A DNA stretch of 64,000 nucleotides from Methylococcaceae bacterium (GCA_016715325.1 JADKAL010000004.1:62001-126000), one strand, 5' to 3'; positions 47,419-57,399 are shown, counted from the first letter of the stretch. Program-made: numbers and translations. The notes: generated from the sequence alone by a model not told the origin.

Positions 47419-48144
47419 ATGAAAACCGAGATCCAGTTTATTTCGGATTTACATATCGCCTGGGATAAACCGGAAATTACCAAAAAATTTCTCGATTTTC
47501 TAGAAAACCGGACGCATAAGGCTGCCGAGCTTTACATACTAGGCGACCTCTTCGATGCCTGGGTGGGCGACGACGATTGGAGTCCACCCAACAACAAAGT
47601 TCGAAGCGCGCTAAGTCATCTTGTTAATTCCGGCACCAAAGTTTATTTGCAGCTTGGTAACCGCGATTTTTTGCTGGGTCGGCGATTCTGTAAAGAAACA
47701 GGCGTCATTCTGTTGAAAGATACATCCGTAATCGACTTATTCGGCGTACCCACATTGCTCATGCACGGCGATTTACTTTGCACGGACGACTTGCCCTATC
47801 AAGCGTTTCGCATGAAATCGCGAGCTATCGAATGGCAGCAAAACGTGTTGTCAAAACCTTTGATCGTCAGATTGCTTGCAGCGCGTTGGTACCGGCTTCG
47901 CAGCTTCTTCCATAAGCGCAATAAATCGCAAGAAATTATGGACGTCAATCAAGATACCCTCATCCAAACGATGCGCTGCCAAAACTGCTTCCGTTTGATT
48001 CACGGACATACGCATCGTCCTAATGTGCATAACTTCGAAATCGACGGCAAACCTGCGCAACGTTTTGTTTTGGCGGCTTGGACAAATATCGAAGGACAGG
48101 CCTTGATATGGGAAGAAAGCGGCTATCGAATAGAAAGGTTTTAA
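47419..48144 (+). CDS. lpxH: UDP-2,3-diacylglucosamine diphosphatase
   Basis: A 241-aa metallophosphoesterase of lipid A synthesis, giving lipid X from UDP-diacylglucosamine at the inner membrane. Metal-binding motifs: FISDLHIAWD (D-x-H), YILGDLFDAWVGDDDW (GD), YLQLGNRDFLLG (GNRD), LMHGDLLCTDD (H), and GHTHRP. Length and motifs match E. coli LpxH. Part of the conserved cysS / cyclophilin / lpxH neighbourhood. Confidence 0.95.
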   Translation: MKTEIQFISDLHIAWDKPEITKKFLDFLENRTHKAAELYILGDLFDAWVGDDDWSPPNNKVRSALSHLVNSGTKVYLQLGNRDFLLGRRFCKETGVILLKDTSVIDLFGVPTLLMHGDLLCTDDLPYQAFRMKSRAIEWQQNVLSKPLIVRLLAARWYRLRSFFHKRNKSQEIMDVNQDTLIQTMRCQNCFRLIHGHTHRPNVHNFEIDGKPAQRFVLAAWTNIEGQALIWEESGYRIERF

Positions 48145-48286
48145 CTGTTTATCCTTACCAAATAAAGGCCTGGATGACGCTATAATTATGGAGTAGCAAC
48201 AGGTGCGACATTAAAAGTTGACTTTTGAATCAAAATAATTAAATCTAGTACGTGGCGTGAAAAATTCCTGTACTCGAGGAGATGAG

Positions 48287-48349
48287 ATGATCACCCCAAA
48301 AACTAATATTAGTCTTAAAAAAATCATAATCAGTATTTTGTCTAACTAA
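48287..48349 (+). CDS. Possible leader peptide upstream of xoxF
   Basis: A 20-codon frame starting ATG-ATC-ACC with the strong ribosome binding site GAGGAG 5 nt upstream, ending 23 bp before the xoxF ATG. The peptide is lysine- and isoleucine-rich (KKIIISIL). No known family. It could be a translated leader that affects xoxF expression, or a chance frame; only the good ribosome binding site supports it. Confidence 0.35.
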   Translation: MITPKTNISLKKIIISILSN

Positions 48350-48372
48350 CAAGATATCAGGAGAACTAAAAT

Positions 48373-50225
48373 ATGAAGAAGCCTCTTAAAAACTGGCTAC
48401 TTGCATCGAGTGTAGCCGCGTTGGTGGCTGCGCCAGCAATTACTACAGCAAATAGCGGAGTTGAACAACTGACAAAAAACCCAAGTAACTGGGCAATTTG
48501 GGGTGGTAACTATGCCGGTACTCGCTACAGCGAACTTTCAGACATCAATGTTGACAACGTAAAGACCTTGCAACCCGCTTGGTCTTTTTCAACCGGTGTT
48601 TTACGTGGTCACGAAGGCGGCCCGATCGTTGTTGACGATACCATCTATATCCATACACCTTTCCCCAATACGGTGTATGCGATTGACCAAAAACTCAATC
48701 AGTCATCTGGGAATATACCCCGACTCAAGACGCTGATGTAACCATTCCTGTTATGTGTTGCGATACCGTTAACCGCGGTTTGGCTTATGGCGACGGCAAA
48801 ATATTCCTGCAGCAATCAGATACCGTTCTAACAGCATTAGATGCGAAAACAGGTAAAAGAGTATGGAGTGTACAAAACGGCGATCCTAAACTGGGTATGA
48901 CCAACACTTCTTCTCCAATCGTTGTTAAAGACAATGTACTAACCGGTATTTCAGGCGGTGAATTCGGTGTTCGCGGCTTCTTGGCAGCCTATAACACACG
49001 GACCGGAAAGCTGGCTTGGAAAGGCTACAGTATGGGTCCTGATTCAGACACCCTGATTAATTCTAGTTCGACCACAACTTGGGAAAACGGTAAAGTTACC
49101 CCAGTTGGCGCGGATTCAAGCATCAAAACTTGGAAAGGCGATCAATGGAAAATCGGCGGCGGTACAACCTGGGGCTGGTATAGCTACGATCCAAAATTAA
49201 ACTTGGTCTACTACGGATCAGGCAACCCTTCGACCTGGAACCCAGTACAACGTCCTGGCGACAACAAATGGTCCATGTCTTTGTGGGCACGTGATGCCGA
49301 CACTGGCGCTGTTAAGTGGGTCTACCAAATGACTCCTCACGACGAATGGGATTTTGACGGTATCAACGAAACCGTATTAGTCGACCAAGAAGTCAAAGGC
49401 AAAATGCATAAAACTATCGTGCATTTCGACCGTAACGGTTTCGGTTATACCTTGGACCGTGAAACCGGTGAATTGCTTGTTGCCGAAAAATTCGACAAAT
49501 CTGTCAACTGGGCAACGCATGTCGACATGAATACCGGTCGTCCACAAGTTGTTTCTAAATACAGTACCGAACAAAACGGTGAAGACACCAACACTGAAGG
49601 CGTCTGCCCTGCTGCGTTGGGAAGTAAAAACCAACAACCGGTTTCTTACTCGCCTCAAACCGGCTTGTTCTACGTCTCAGGCAACCACTTATGTATGAAC
49701 TACGAACCATTCGCAGTTGATTACAAAGCAGGTCAACCTTATGTAGGCGCAACCTTGACCATGATGCCTGCCGGCGCTGACGTTATGACGGGGCAACCTG
49801 ACGGCACCTCCAACTTGGGTCAATTCACTGCATATGACGCCAAAACCGGTAAAATTGCTTGGTCTAACAAAGAGCAATTTTCTGTATGGTCTGGTTCAGT
49901 TGCTACCGCTGGCGGCGTTGTATTCTACGGTACTTTGGAAGGCTACTTGAAAGCAGTTGATGCTAAATCCGGTAAAGAATTGTATAAATTCAAAACCCCT
50001 TCCGGCATTATCGGTAACGTTAATACTTGGAAATACAACGGCAAACAATATGTCGGCGTATTGTCAGGTATCGGCGGATGGGCTGGTATCGGTATCGCGG
50101 CCGGTCTCGACACCGGTAAAGACGATTCAAATTCTGAAGGCTTAGGCGCTGTCGGTGCTTACAGAAGTTTGAACTCTTATACCAAATTAGGCGGCACATT
50201 CACTGTATTCGCACTGCCTAACTAA
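48373..50225 (+). CDS. xoxF: XoxF-type lanthanide-dependent methanol dehydrogenase (one frameshift)
   Basis: The gene encodes a PQQ methanol dehydrogenase of about 617 aa in two frames. The first (48373 to about 48690) holds the signal peptide ([18 protein letters not shown]) and [20 protein letters not shown]. The second, open past 48690 to 50225, holds the vicinal disulfide [10 protein letters not shown]-docking repeats and the active site. One missing C near 48690 (GACCAAAAACT for GACCCAAAAACT) joins them. [11 protein letters not shown] carries the catalytic Asp (codon 49350-49352) plus the extra Asp two residues later (49356-49358), which coordinates a lanthanide in XoxF and is Ala in MxaF. 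It oxidises methanol in the periplasm. The ribosome binding site is CAGGAGAA. A strong terminator follows. The single indel in such a conserved gene is probably a sequence error. Confidence 0.9.
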
Positions 50226-50256
50226 AATTAATCTTTCCTGATTAATTGTTAATTAG

Positions 50257-50289
50257 AAACCCTGACCGGAAACGGTCAGGGTTTTTTTA
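50257..50289 (+). terminator. Rho-independent terminator of xoxF
   Basis: AACCCTGACCG, loop GAAA, CGGTCAGGGTT: a perfect 11-bp stem followed by seven T. It lies 33 bp after the xoxF stop and separates xoxF from the transketolase gene. Confidence 0.95.
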
Positions 50290-50511
50290 TGCCTGAAAAT
50301 ATTTTGCCTATAGTAAAAAACATTGCCCTACAACGAACGGAAAAACTTTACCCAAGCGAGTAATTTTGAGAACATAAGCGTTGAAGAAGTGGGTTCCGAT
50401 AAGCTTTCTCTTAGCTTAAACCCGGCCAATCAAATACTACGATAGTTGTCATTGTCTTGCCTTTTATACAACGATAATTACGAATACTATTTAACACATG
50501 AGAAAAATAAT

Positions 50512-52413
50512 ATGACCACATTTCCAATCGACCTTGGCTCTTATAGACGTATCAGCTTGGATGCCAGCAATAGCAAACTTACGCCTGAGCAAAAAGCAGA
50601 TTTACAATACAACATTCAGCTTTGCCGCGATGCTATTGTTTTTTTCACCTCCACCGGCGCAGCGCGCGGGGTAGGCGGACATACCGGCGGACCTTACGAT
50701 ACCGTACCTGAAGTCATGATTATGGATGCGCTATTCCGTGGATCCGACAAATTCATACCGACATTCTTCGATGAAGCCGGTCACCGTGTTGCCACCCAAT
50801 ACCTGATGTCGGTATTAAACGGCGCGATGCCTGCCGAAAAACTGACGCAATACCGCGCCGCACATTCGCATCTGCCGGGCCATCCTGAATTAGGTTTCAC
50901 ACCTGGCGTTAAATTCAGCTCAGGCCGTTTAGGTCACATGTGGCCTTATGTTAACGGTGTTGCAATTGCAAATCCGAATAAAGTCTTGTTCTGCTTAGGT
51001 TCAGACGGCTCGCAACAAGAAGGCGACGATGCCGAAGCGGCGCGTTTGGCTGTCGCTCAAGGCTTAAATGTTAAATTGATAATCGACGACAACGATGTCA
51101 CTATCGCCGGTCATCCCTCCCACTACCTGAAAGGCTGCTCAACTGCGAAAACCTTGGAAGGTCATGGATTAACCGTAATTGAAGGCGACGGCGAAGATCT
51201 GGATAGCTTGTATGCCAATATTTGTAAAGCTATCACTACTCCAGGTCCGGTTGCTGTCATCAACCACCGTAAGATGTGTCCCGGCATCGTCGGCTTGGAA
51301 GGGTCGACACACGGTCATGACGTTGTTTCCGTAAAAGTTGCTTTGGAATATTTAGAAACACGCGGCCACACTGACGCAGTCGAATTCCTCAAAGGTGTTG
51401 TTGCGCCGAAGATGACTGATACCTTCCTGGGTTCCAGCGACAAATGGGACGCCAACCGTAACGTTTTCGGCGATGCCGTTGTTGAAGTCATGAAGGGCAT
51501 GAGCGAAGCGGACCGCAAAGAAAAAGTCCGCGTTATCGACTCCGACTTGGAAGGTTCGTGCGGATTACACAAAATCCACAGCGCATTCCCTGAAAGCTTT
51601 ATTTCTTCCGGAATTATGGAACGCGGTAACTTCTCAGCCGCCGCCGGTTTCGGTATGGAAGCTGGCAAGCAAGGTATTTTCGGCACCTTCAGCGCATTCC
51701 TCGAAATGCTAATGTCCGAAATTACGATGGCGCGTTTGAACAACTCCAACGTGCTGAGCCATTTCTCGCATTCCGGCATCGACGACATGGCGGATAACAC
51801 TTGCCATTTCGGTTTGAACAACATGTTTGCCGATAACGGTTTGGATGATGCGTATGCAACCGGATTGTATTTCCCAGCGGACCCTAATCAAATGAAAGCG
51901 GTTGTTAAGAAAATATTCTTCGATCCTGGCTTACGTTTTATCTTTTCAACCCGCTCTAAAGTCCCGTTAATCTTAAACGAAAAAGGCGAAGAGTTCTTCG
52001 GCGGCAATTACCAATTCGTACCCGGTAAAGACGAGGTTATTCGCGAAGGCACAGCCGGTTACATAATCGCATTCGGCGAAACCTTATATCGTGCGTTAGA
52101 TGCCGTGGAGCGTCTGAAAAAAGAAGGTATCGACGTCGGCTTGATAAACAAACCAACCTTGACTGCAATCGACGAAGACATGCTGCAAAAAGTCGGCAAA
52201 TCTCCTATGGTATTAGTGGCTGAATCGTTCAACCGTAAAACTGGTCTAGGCGCACGCTACGGCACTTGGTTGTTAGAGCGCGGACTGACACCGAAATTTG
52301 CCCACATCGGTACTCATAAAGAAGGTTGCGGCGGCCTCTGGGAGCAATTCCCGCACCAAGGTATCGATCCGACCGGAATTATGGCGAAAGTAAAACAGTT
52401 ATTGAATAAGTAG
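50512..52413 (+). CDS. Divergent transketolase-family protein
   Basis: A 633-aa thiamine-diphosphate enzyme. RGVGGHTGGPYDT replaces the usual SGHPGAP. LGSDGSQQEGDDAEAARLAV with IIDDND is the TPP/metal motif (GDG...N). GIMERGNFSAAAGFGMEAG is the catalytic-Glu region of the pyrimidine domain. The C-terminal domain (GYIIAFGETLYRALDAVERL, GLINKPTLTAID) is complete. It differs clearly from TktA-type proteins. The start ATG 50512 is preferred over a frame opening at 50446, because the family-like sequence begins there and GAGAA precedes it. Transketolases serve pentose rearrangement in the RuMP cycle; the location next to xoxF suggests a C1-assimilation role, but the substrate is not proven. Confidence 0.8.
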   Translation: MTTFPIDLGSYRRISLDASNSKLTPEQKADLQYNIQLCRDAIVFFTSTGAARGVGGHTGGPYDTVPEVMIMDALFRGSDKFIPTFFDEAGHRVATQYLMSVLNGAMPAEKLTQYRAAHSHLPGHPELGFTPGVKFSSGRLGHMWPYVNGVAIANPNKVLFCLGSDGSQQEGDDAEAARLAVAQGLNVKLIIDDNDVTIAGHPSHYLKGCSTAKTLEGHGLTVIEGDGEDLDSLYANICKAITTPGPVAVINHRKMCPGIVGLEGSTHGHDVVSVKVALEYLETRGHTDAVEFLKGVVAPKMTDTFLGSSDKWDANRNVFGDAVVEVMKGMSEADRKEKVRVIDSDLEGSCGLHKIHSAFPESFISSGIMERGNFSAAAGFGMEAGKQGIFGTFSAFLEMLMSEITMARLNNSNVLSHFSHSGIDDMADNTCHFGLNNMFADNGLDDAYATGLYFPADPNQMKAVVKKIFFDPGLRFIFSTRSKVPLILNEKGEEFFGGNYQFVPGKDEVIREGTAGYIIAFGETLYRALDAVERLKKEGIDVGLINKPTLTAIDEDMLQKVGKSPMVLVAESFNRKTGLGARYGTWLLERGLTPKFAHIGTHKEGCGGLWEQFPHQGIDPTGIMAKVKQLLNK

Positions 52414-52420
52414 CAAACTT

Positions 52421-52484
52421 TCGATAGGAATGCTAAGGCGACTGCAAAGTTTCCTTAGCTTCTTCTAAGCTTATGTCCTATCGA
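52421..52484. terminator. Nested hairpin between convergent genes
   Basis: The outer stem TCGATAGGA/TCCTATCGA (9 bp) encloses an inner stem GCTAAGG/CCTTAGC (7 bp). It fills the whole gap between the transketolase gene (plus) and the EAL gene (minus). There is no T tract; it may act as a bidirectional terminator or RNA-stability element. Confidence 0.5.
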
Positions 52485-52486
52485 GA

Positions 52487-53737
52487 TTAACTAAGCTGGG
52501 GATCAAACAATAGCTCCGGTTTTCCAGTGAAAAAACCTTGCGCATAATCGACCCCTAGCATTTTAAGCCGCTCTAGTTGTTCTGCATTTTCGACGAATTC
52601 CGCAATTGTTTGCCTTCCGTAAAGTTTAGCTGCCGCAGTCACAAAATTAACGACTAGCTCCGAATAAGGGTCATTCAAAAAATTCTTTATAAAAGATCCG
52701 TCAATCTTTAAAAAATCGACATTAAATTTCGATAGATTGACCAAATTACTCGATCCGATACCGATATCGTCCAACGATAACAGGCAACCCAGTTGATTTT
52801 TCAATAAGTTCATAAATTCAATTGCTTGCTTATAATCCCGATCCACTACGTTTTCGGTAATCTCAAAACATACTTGCTTGGGATTAACGCCAAATTGTTT
52901 AAACTCTTTAGCCAAAATATCGATGAATGGACTGTAACGTATAGTGCTACCTGAAATATTTAACGCGAAAACAGCATCGGTGGGCTGTTGGGCAAAGTAC
53001 CTGCAAAACTGATGCACAACGTAATAATCGATTTCACGGCTTAAATGAAATAACTCCGCTGTTTGCAAAAACCGGCTTTTTGAATCGATAATCCCTTCCG
53101 TATTTTTATATCGCAACAAAACTTCGTATTTATTAGCAACATTTTGATTTTCGCTAGTGGGTACGATGGGTTGAGCATAGAGAACAAATGATCGGTTTGC
53201 CAGTCCTTCTCTAATAACCGGCAACAAACTTAAGGATTCGTAATAATCATGGAGTATCGGATCGTCGTGTTCGATCAGTTTCACGATACTATTCCCCGTT
53301 CGTCTAGCTTGAAATAAGGCCTCATCCACGGCAGCCAGAATTCTTTCCGCCGTCTTGTATTCGGGCGATAAAGGCGTCACACCGATAATGAGCTTCGGAT
53401 GATAACAGACACCCTCGATTTCAATGGTTTGCTGATCTAACAATTGAGATAAGTCTTCTGCAATTTCGAGACTTTCTTGAACAGGCAGTTTTAAAATTAA
53501 GGCAAAGCGGTTCCACCCTAATTTGCCCATCCTGACATTCGGTATGTCTTTAACTCGATTATAAATGACTTGCTGTATGGCATTGATGAGCATTTCTTCG
53601 GCGTTAACGCCCTGCAATAAACTAGCCACCTTGGGTGCTTGATTGATCTCCGTATAAATCAAGGTGTGCAAAGGATCGTTATTCGATGAAATGTAACCGA
53701 TGGCTTGAATAAATGAAGGTCTTGTCAGCAAATCCAT
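52487..53737 (-). CDS. EAL-domain protein with degenerate GGDEF domain
   Basis: A 416-aa cytoplasmic protein. Residues 1 to about 160 form a GGDEF-like fold in which the signature is LGWNRFA, so diguanylate cyclase activity is not expected. Residues about 170-416 are an EAL domain with the key positions kept: KYEVLLRY (EVL for EAL), FALNISG (Asn), FEITENV (Glu), LSLDDIGIGSS (DD), FLKIDGSFI (Lys), AEFVEN (Glu), YAQGFF (Gln). It probably hydrolyses cyclic di-GMP. No sensor or membrane segment is visible. Biofilm or capsule control is a possible but unproven role. Confidence 0.88.
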   Translation of the reverse strand: MDLLTRPSFIQAIGYISSNNDPLHTLIYTEINQAPKVASLLQGVNAEEMLINAIQQVIYNRVKDIPNVRMGKLGWNRFALILKLPVQESLEIAEDLSQLLDQQTIEIEGVCYHPKLIIGVTPLSPEYKTAERILAAVDEALFQARRTGNSIVKLIEHDDPILHDYYESLSLLPVIREGLANRSFVLYAQPIVPTSENQNVANKYEVLLRYKNTEGIIDSKSRFLQTAELFHLSREIDYYVVHQFCRYFAQQPTDAVFALNISGSTIRYSPFIDILAKEFKQFGVNPKQVCFEITENVVDRDYKQAIEFMNLLKNQLGCLLSLDDIGIGSSNLVNLSKFNVDFLKIDGSFIKNFLNDPYSELVVNFVTAAAKLYGRQTIAEFVENAEQLERLKMLGVDYAQGFFTGKPELLFDPQLS

Positions 53738-53910
53738 ATCATTGCGCTGTTAATTCTTGTTAATTTAAATTTTCGGCCCAATTTAAAAATTTGAGACAAA
53801 CTCGCGTTCAAGGATATTAAAATCATAAGCCTATTACAATCAGTACAATTACTTATATACTGCTTCAAGAGAACGTGAATGAACATTCCTTAAAGTTAAA
53901 GGAGTACAAA

Positions 53911-54603
53911 ATGATAGTGTCCAGATCTCAGTTACTTATCGCCATCGGTTTATTATTCGCCCTCTTTTTTTATTTCGATTGGGACGACCATTTTACCTTA
54001 GCAAATTTACAAGCCCGGCAGGATGCGATCGTCTCTTATTATGTCAATTATCCGACGAGGACATTACTGATCTACGGCTTAATCTACATTGTCGTCACCG
54101 GTTTATCGCTACCCGGCGCGACAATCCTGACTTTAGCGGGCGGCGCTCTATTCGGACTGTTTTGGGGAACGGTAATCGTATCGTTCGCCTCCAGTATCGG
54201 CGCCACATTAGCTTTTCTTGCAGCACGTTATTTGTTTAGAGAAAGCGTGGAACGCAAATTCGGCGCTCAATTAGCCAAAATTAACGAAGGCATCCTTAAA
54301 GACGGTGCTTATTATCTATTTACCTTACGCTTGGTCCCGCTGATTCCTTTTTTCGGGATCAATTTGTTAATGGGCCTTACCGGCATGAAAACCTCAACGT
54401 ACTACTGGGTCAGTCAAATAGGAATGCTGGCGGGAACGCTTGTTTATGTCAACGCAGGAACCCAACTTGCCGGTATTAAATCGCTATCGGATATTACATC
54501 GCCTTTTCTTATCGGTTCATTTATCTTGCTGGGTCTATTTCCGTTGGCAGCCAAGAAGCTTGTCGAACGCAGAGCGCTCGACAAGACTATCGATAAGCCG
54601 TAA
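53911..54603 (+). CDS. TVP38/TMEM64 (DedA-superfamily) membrane protein
   Basis: A 230-aa inner-membrane protein with about five or six hydrophobic segments. The family core is present: GLSLPGATILTLAGGALFG, FLAARYLF, LRLVPLIPFFGINLLMGLTG and GTLVYVNAGTQLA. Such proteins are thought to act as lipid scramblases or transporters; a substrate is not established. The ATG at 53911 is chosen over a GTG at 53875, because AAAGGAG lies 6 nt before it. Single gene. Confidence 0.88.
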   Translation: MIVSRSQLLIAIGLLFALFFYFDWDDHFTLANLQARQDAIVSYYVNYPTRTLLIYGLIYIVVTGLSLPGATILTLAGGALFGLFWGTVIVSFASSIGATLAFLAARYLFRESVERKFGAQLAKINEGILKDGAYYLFTLRLVPLIPFFGINLLMGLTGMKTSTYYWVSQIGMLAGTLVYVNAGTQLAGIKSLSDITSPFLIGSFILLGLFPLAAKKLVERRALDKTIDKP

Positions 54604-54618
54604 AGCCGAACCTCTATT

Positions 54619-56418
54619 TTAAGGAAGATATCTAACGCGTGTTGTCACCCAATCCAACGAAAAGTCTCGAGATGTGGAACTCGAAACATTCGTTAAACGA
54701 ACCCGGAAATTGCTATTAGTCAACTCTGCATCGGACCAAGTTCTACCCCAAGTTAAAGGATTGACATCGGGACTGCCTAAAGTATAGGTTTTGCTGCCGG
54801 TTCCCAATACACCTGTTGATACGGGCGTAGTCCAAGATACGCCGCCATTCCAAGACAGTTCGGCACAAATAACCGGCGTTCCTGCCGTACTGTCCGCTTT
54901 CGCATTTAGCCGGACTTCGATATCTTTAATCGTAGCGCCGAATGGAATTGTCATATTGAAATTATAATATTGATGTTTGTCTTTGCCGCTATTCGTGCAA
55001 GATGTGCTCGTTGTCGTCCCGCTATTGGTATCGACTGCAAACAGGTTATTTAAACTATAAGCATTAACCGGAGTTGTCCCATAGCCATTATTGTCGCCTG
55101 CTCCGCTCGTAACGGCGGTATTCGCACTCGGATTAAAAAATCCCGTTGTTGTCACATCGCAATAATCGGCTTGTTTTCCGATGACACTGTAAGGACAGGC
55201 TGCTTGGCTTAGCAAATATAAGATAGCGTTACGATTACGCGCCGTTTCAACCGGAATCACATCGTCGGGCGGATAAAAACCGCCGAGTGCAGATGTTGTC
55301 GGATACATCTCGAAGGTATAGTTAAGGATGCCATGAACACCGTAAAGCCAATCATTTACCGATCCGTCGGTTATGTATAAATCGCTCGCTTGCTGCGGCG
55401 TGTAGCCGTTGGTTGCTGCCATCGCAACACCCATCGTAGCCAAGGTATTCCGGTCGTCAAGCGTCATATCGGCAGGCACATCCGTAAACGTATATCCGTA
55501 AGGCCAAAGGATCAATTCGCTGTAGGTATGAAAATCGATAGCAACTTTGACCTGCTGTTTTCCGCCGATGACTCGGCTATTTACAAAATTACGCACGACC
55601 GTCGTTTCCGGTGCAGAGAATGCAGACGGCCCCCGGTAAGTCTCACTGCTCGTCACCCCGCTACTGCCGCCGCAGCATCCCCAAAGATAATCCCAGTTCC
55701 GGTTTAAATCGGTACCGACAAAGGTAGATCCGGCATTAGGCTGACGATTTTTTCGCCAAGACTGATAAGTGCCGGTCGCAATATCGTATTCGCCGCCGTC
55801 AGGATTCATATCGAATACCATCCAAATCTCGCGTGAGTTTACCAAGCCGGTAATTTGAGGATCGACATTGTACTCATCTGTTAGCATTTTTAGGGTATAC
55901 AGCGCCTGCTCGACGGTCAGATGTTCGCGGGCATGCTGATGATGGGTAAACAATACTTCAGGCTCGTCTTCATCGCTCGCAACATTATCCGATATTTTTC
56001 CGCCCCAAATCGTACGCCCCTCATGACTGGTCCCCATATTGATAAGCTGAAAAATATCGGGATGATCGAGCGCTGCTTGTTGAATTTCAGCCACCATTTC
56101 GTTGTAGTCGTGAAATGCCGAATCGGAAGGCGGAAAAGCTAACGCCCTTGCTTCTGGCAGCGTCGGTAAGATCGGCGTTAACCCGAGCGCTTCAATGGCT
56201 CGTTTCTCGCTCGGTGTTGCTTCGATTAAAATATAATTATGACCGGCTTCTAATACCAACGCGCCGGTTTTAGCGACTTGCGTTCGAGTGACTGCATTGG
56301 TGACATTATGAATGATGTAAACCGTCGATGCTTTCTGATCGGCATACCCAGACCCCGCCCCGGTTGAAATCATCAAAGCAAAAGCGACTAAGCATTTATA
56401 TTTATTAATTATTTCCAT
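54619..56418 (-). CDS. Secreted M14 zinc carboxypeptidase
   Basis: A 599-aa secreted metallopeptidase. The signal peptide is [18 protein letters not shown]. An N-terminal propeptide-like region runs to about residue 100. Zinc ligands His162 and Glu165 lie in [10 protein letters not shown], the third ligand His297 in [13 protein letters not shown]; the catalytic Glu370 is in [22 protein letters not shown] is the substrate-carboxylate-binding region. Residues about 430-599 form a beta-sandwich domain of the type often C-terminal in secreted bacterial proteins. It resembles carboxypeptidase T-type enzymes. Possible roles are protein turnover or nutrient recovery outside the cell. Confidence 0.88.
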   Translation of the reverse strand: MEIINKYKCLVAFALMISTGAGSGYADQKASTVYIIHNVTNAVTRTQVAKTGALVLEAGHNYILIEATPSEKRAIEALGLTPILPTLPEARALAFPPSDSAFHDYNEMVAEIQQAALDHPDIFQLINMGTSHEGRTIWGGKISDNVASDEDEPEVLFTHHQHAREHLTVEQALYTLKMLTDEYNVDPQITGLVNSREIWMVFDMNPDGGEYDIATGTYQSWRKNRQPNAGSTFVGTDLNRNWDYLWGCCGGSSGVTSSETYRGPSAFSAPETTVVRNFVNSRVIGGKQQVKVAIDFHTYSELILWPYGYTFTDVPADMTLDDRNTLATMGVAMAATNGYTPQQASDLYITDGSVNDWLYGVHGILNYTFEMYPTTSALGGFYPPDDVIPVETARNRNAILYLLSQAACPYSVIGKQADYCDVTTTGFFNPSANTAVTSGAGDNNGYGTTPVNAYSLNNLFAVDTNSGTTTSTSCTNSGKDKHQYYNFNMTIPFGATIKDIEVRLNAKADSTAGTPVICAELSWNGGVSWTTPVSTGVLGTGSKTYTLGSPDVNPLTWGRTWSDAELTNSNFRVRLTNVSSSTSRDFSLDWVTTRVRYLP

Positions 56419-56731
56419 TATTAAGCCCTCAATAGCGAAGAAGTGATGCTAAGCTGAAAAGCCTCCCTGGATGAATCAGCGATGATTGAAAATAACGCGG
56501 AGCGTTAAGGCTAGAAGCTGCTTACTGTAAATTGTTTTTTGCCCTTCCCTGTTTCGCGTAAATCGATACTAAAAACTCAATTCAAAATAAGCCTAGCATT
56601 AATGTTAAGTTTTTCAAGTCTTCTTCTAACATTCTTCCTGTTGCGCATATTTCTTTATTGCATTGAATCGCTTTTTTTAATTTTTCTTTTATTAGACTTT
56701 TGAACAACGACAAAACCGTTTACTTTATAAA
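56419..56731. other. Intergenic region between carboxypeptidase and TetR genes
   Basis: About 310 bp between divergent genes, AT-rich. The left part presumably holds the carboxypeptidase promoter. The right end leads into the double operator at 56732-56758. No other feature was found. Confidence 0.45.
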
Positions 56732-56758
56732 TTAACAATGTTAACTTAACGACGTTAA
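56732..56758 (+). promoter_or_regulatory. Double operator for the TetR regulator
   Basis: TTAACAATGTTAA and TTAACGACGTTAA: two tandem 13-bp palindromes of form TTAAC-N3-GTTAA, separated by one base and 17 bp before the tetR ATG. They overlap the expected promoter (TTTACT at about 56720). The arrangement fits two TetR dimers binding cooperatively and repressing the tetR-adaptor-pump operon. Confidence 0.75.
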
Positions 56759-56775
56759 TTTTTATATTTTCCGCT

Positions 56776-57399
56776 ATGCCTCCCAAAATTAAATCGCCGG
56801 AAGAACGCGAAAAATTGCGCCTCCTCATTCTGGATTCGGCAAGAACACTTTTCGTTGAACGTGGCATTGAAGCGGTTTCGATGCGCGAAATTGCCAAACA
56901 AATTAATTATTCGGCAACGACTTTATATCATTACTTTGCGGATAAAGACGCTTTATTACAGGCACTATGCGATGCCGATTTTTTGGCGCTCGCCAACGGG
57001 CTGCGTGAAATCATGAAAATCCCGGACCTTCTCGCACGCATACACGCCCTCTTTAACGGTTATGCACAGTTTGCTTTCCAACATCCGAACCATTATCGAT
57101 TGATGTTCATGACGCCAAGAACGCCCTGTAATTTAGAAACTACGCAAATACAACAAGGCAATACCGAACAGGATGCTTACGCCCAATTAAAATTAGTAGT
57201 CTTTGAAGCGTTCGATGCCGGCTTATTCAAACCGGAATTTAACGATTTTGAATTAATTGCTCAGACCTTATGGGCAAGCATTCATGGCGTGTGTTCTTTA
57301 GAAATTACACTGGGTCACGAAACCTGGATTCAGTGGCCGTCACTGGAAATGCGATTAAATACGATGCAAAACGCGATCTTACAGGGTTTGCTACGCTAA
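56776..57399 (+). CDS. TetR-family transcriptional regulator
   Basis: A 207-aa regulator with an N-terminal HTH (LRLLILDSARTLFVERGIEA, MREIAKQINYSATTLYHYFA) and a helical ligand-binding domain. It is the first gene of an operon with an RND adaptor (35 bp downstream) and an RND pump, and its gene is preceded by a double palindrome. It is therefore probably the local repressor that releases when a pump substrate binds. Confidence 0.93.
   Translation: MPPKIKSPEEREKLRLLILDSARTLFVERGIEAVSMREIAKQINYSATTLYHYFADKDALLQALCDADFLALANGLREIMKIPDLLARIHALFNGYAQFAFQHPNHYRLMFMTPRTPCNLETTQIQQGNTEQDAYAQLKLVVFEAFDAGLFKPEFNDFELIAQTLWASIHGVCSLEITLGHETWIQWPSLEMRLNTMQNAILQGLLR

Noticed and set aside
48373..50225. 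Calling xoxF a pseudogene
   Set aside because: Only one missing base separates two fully conserved halves, and similar indels occur elsewhere in the window, so an error is more likely.
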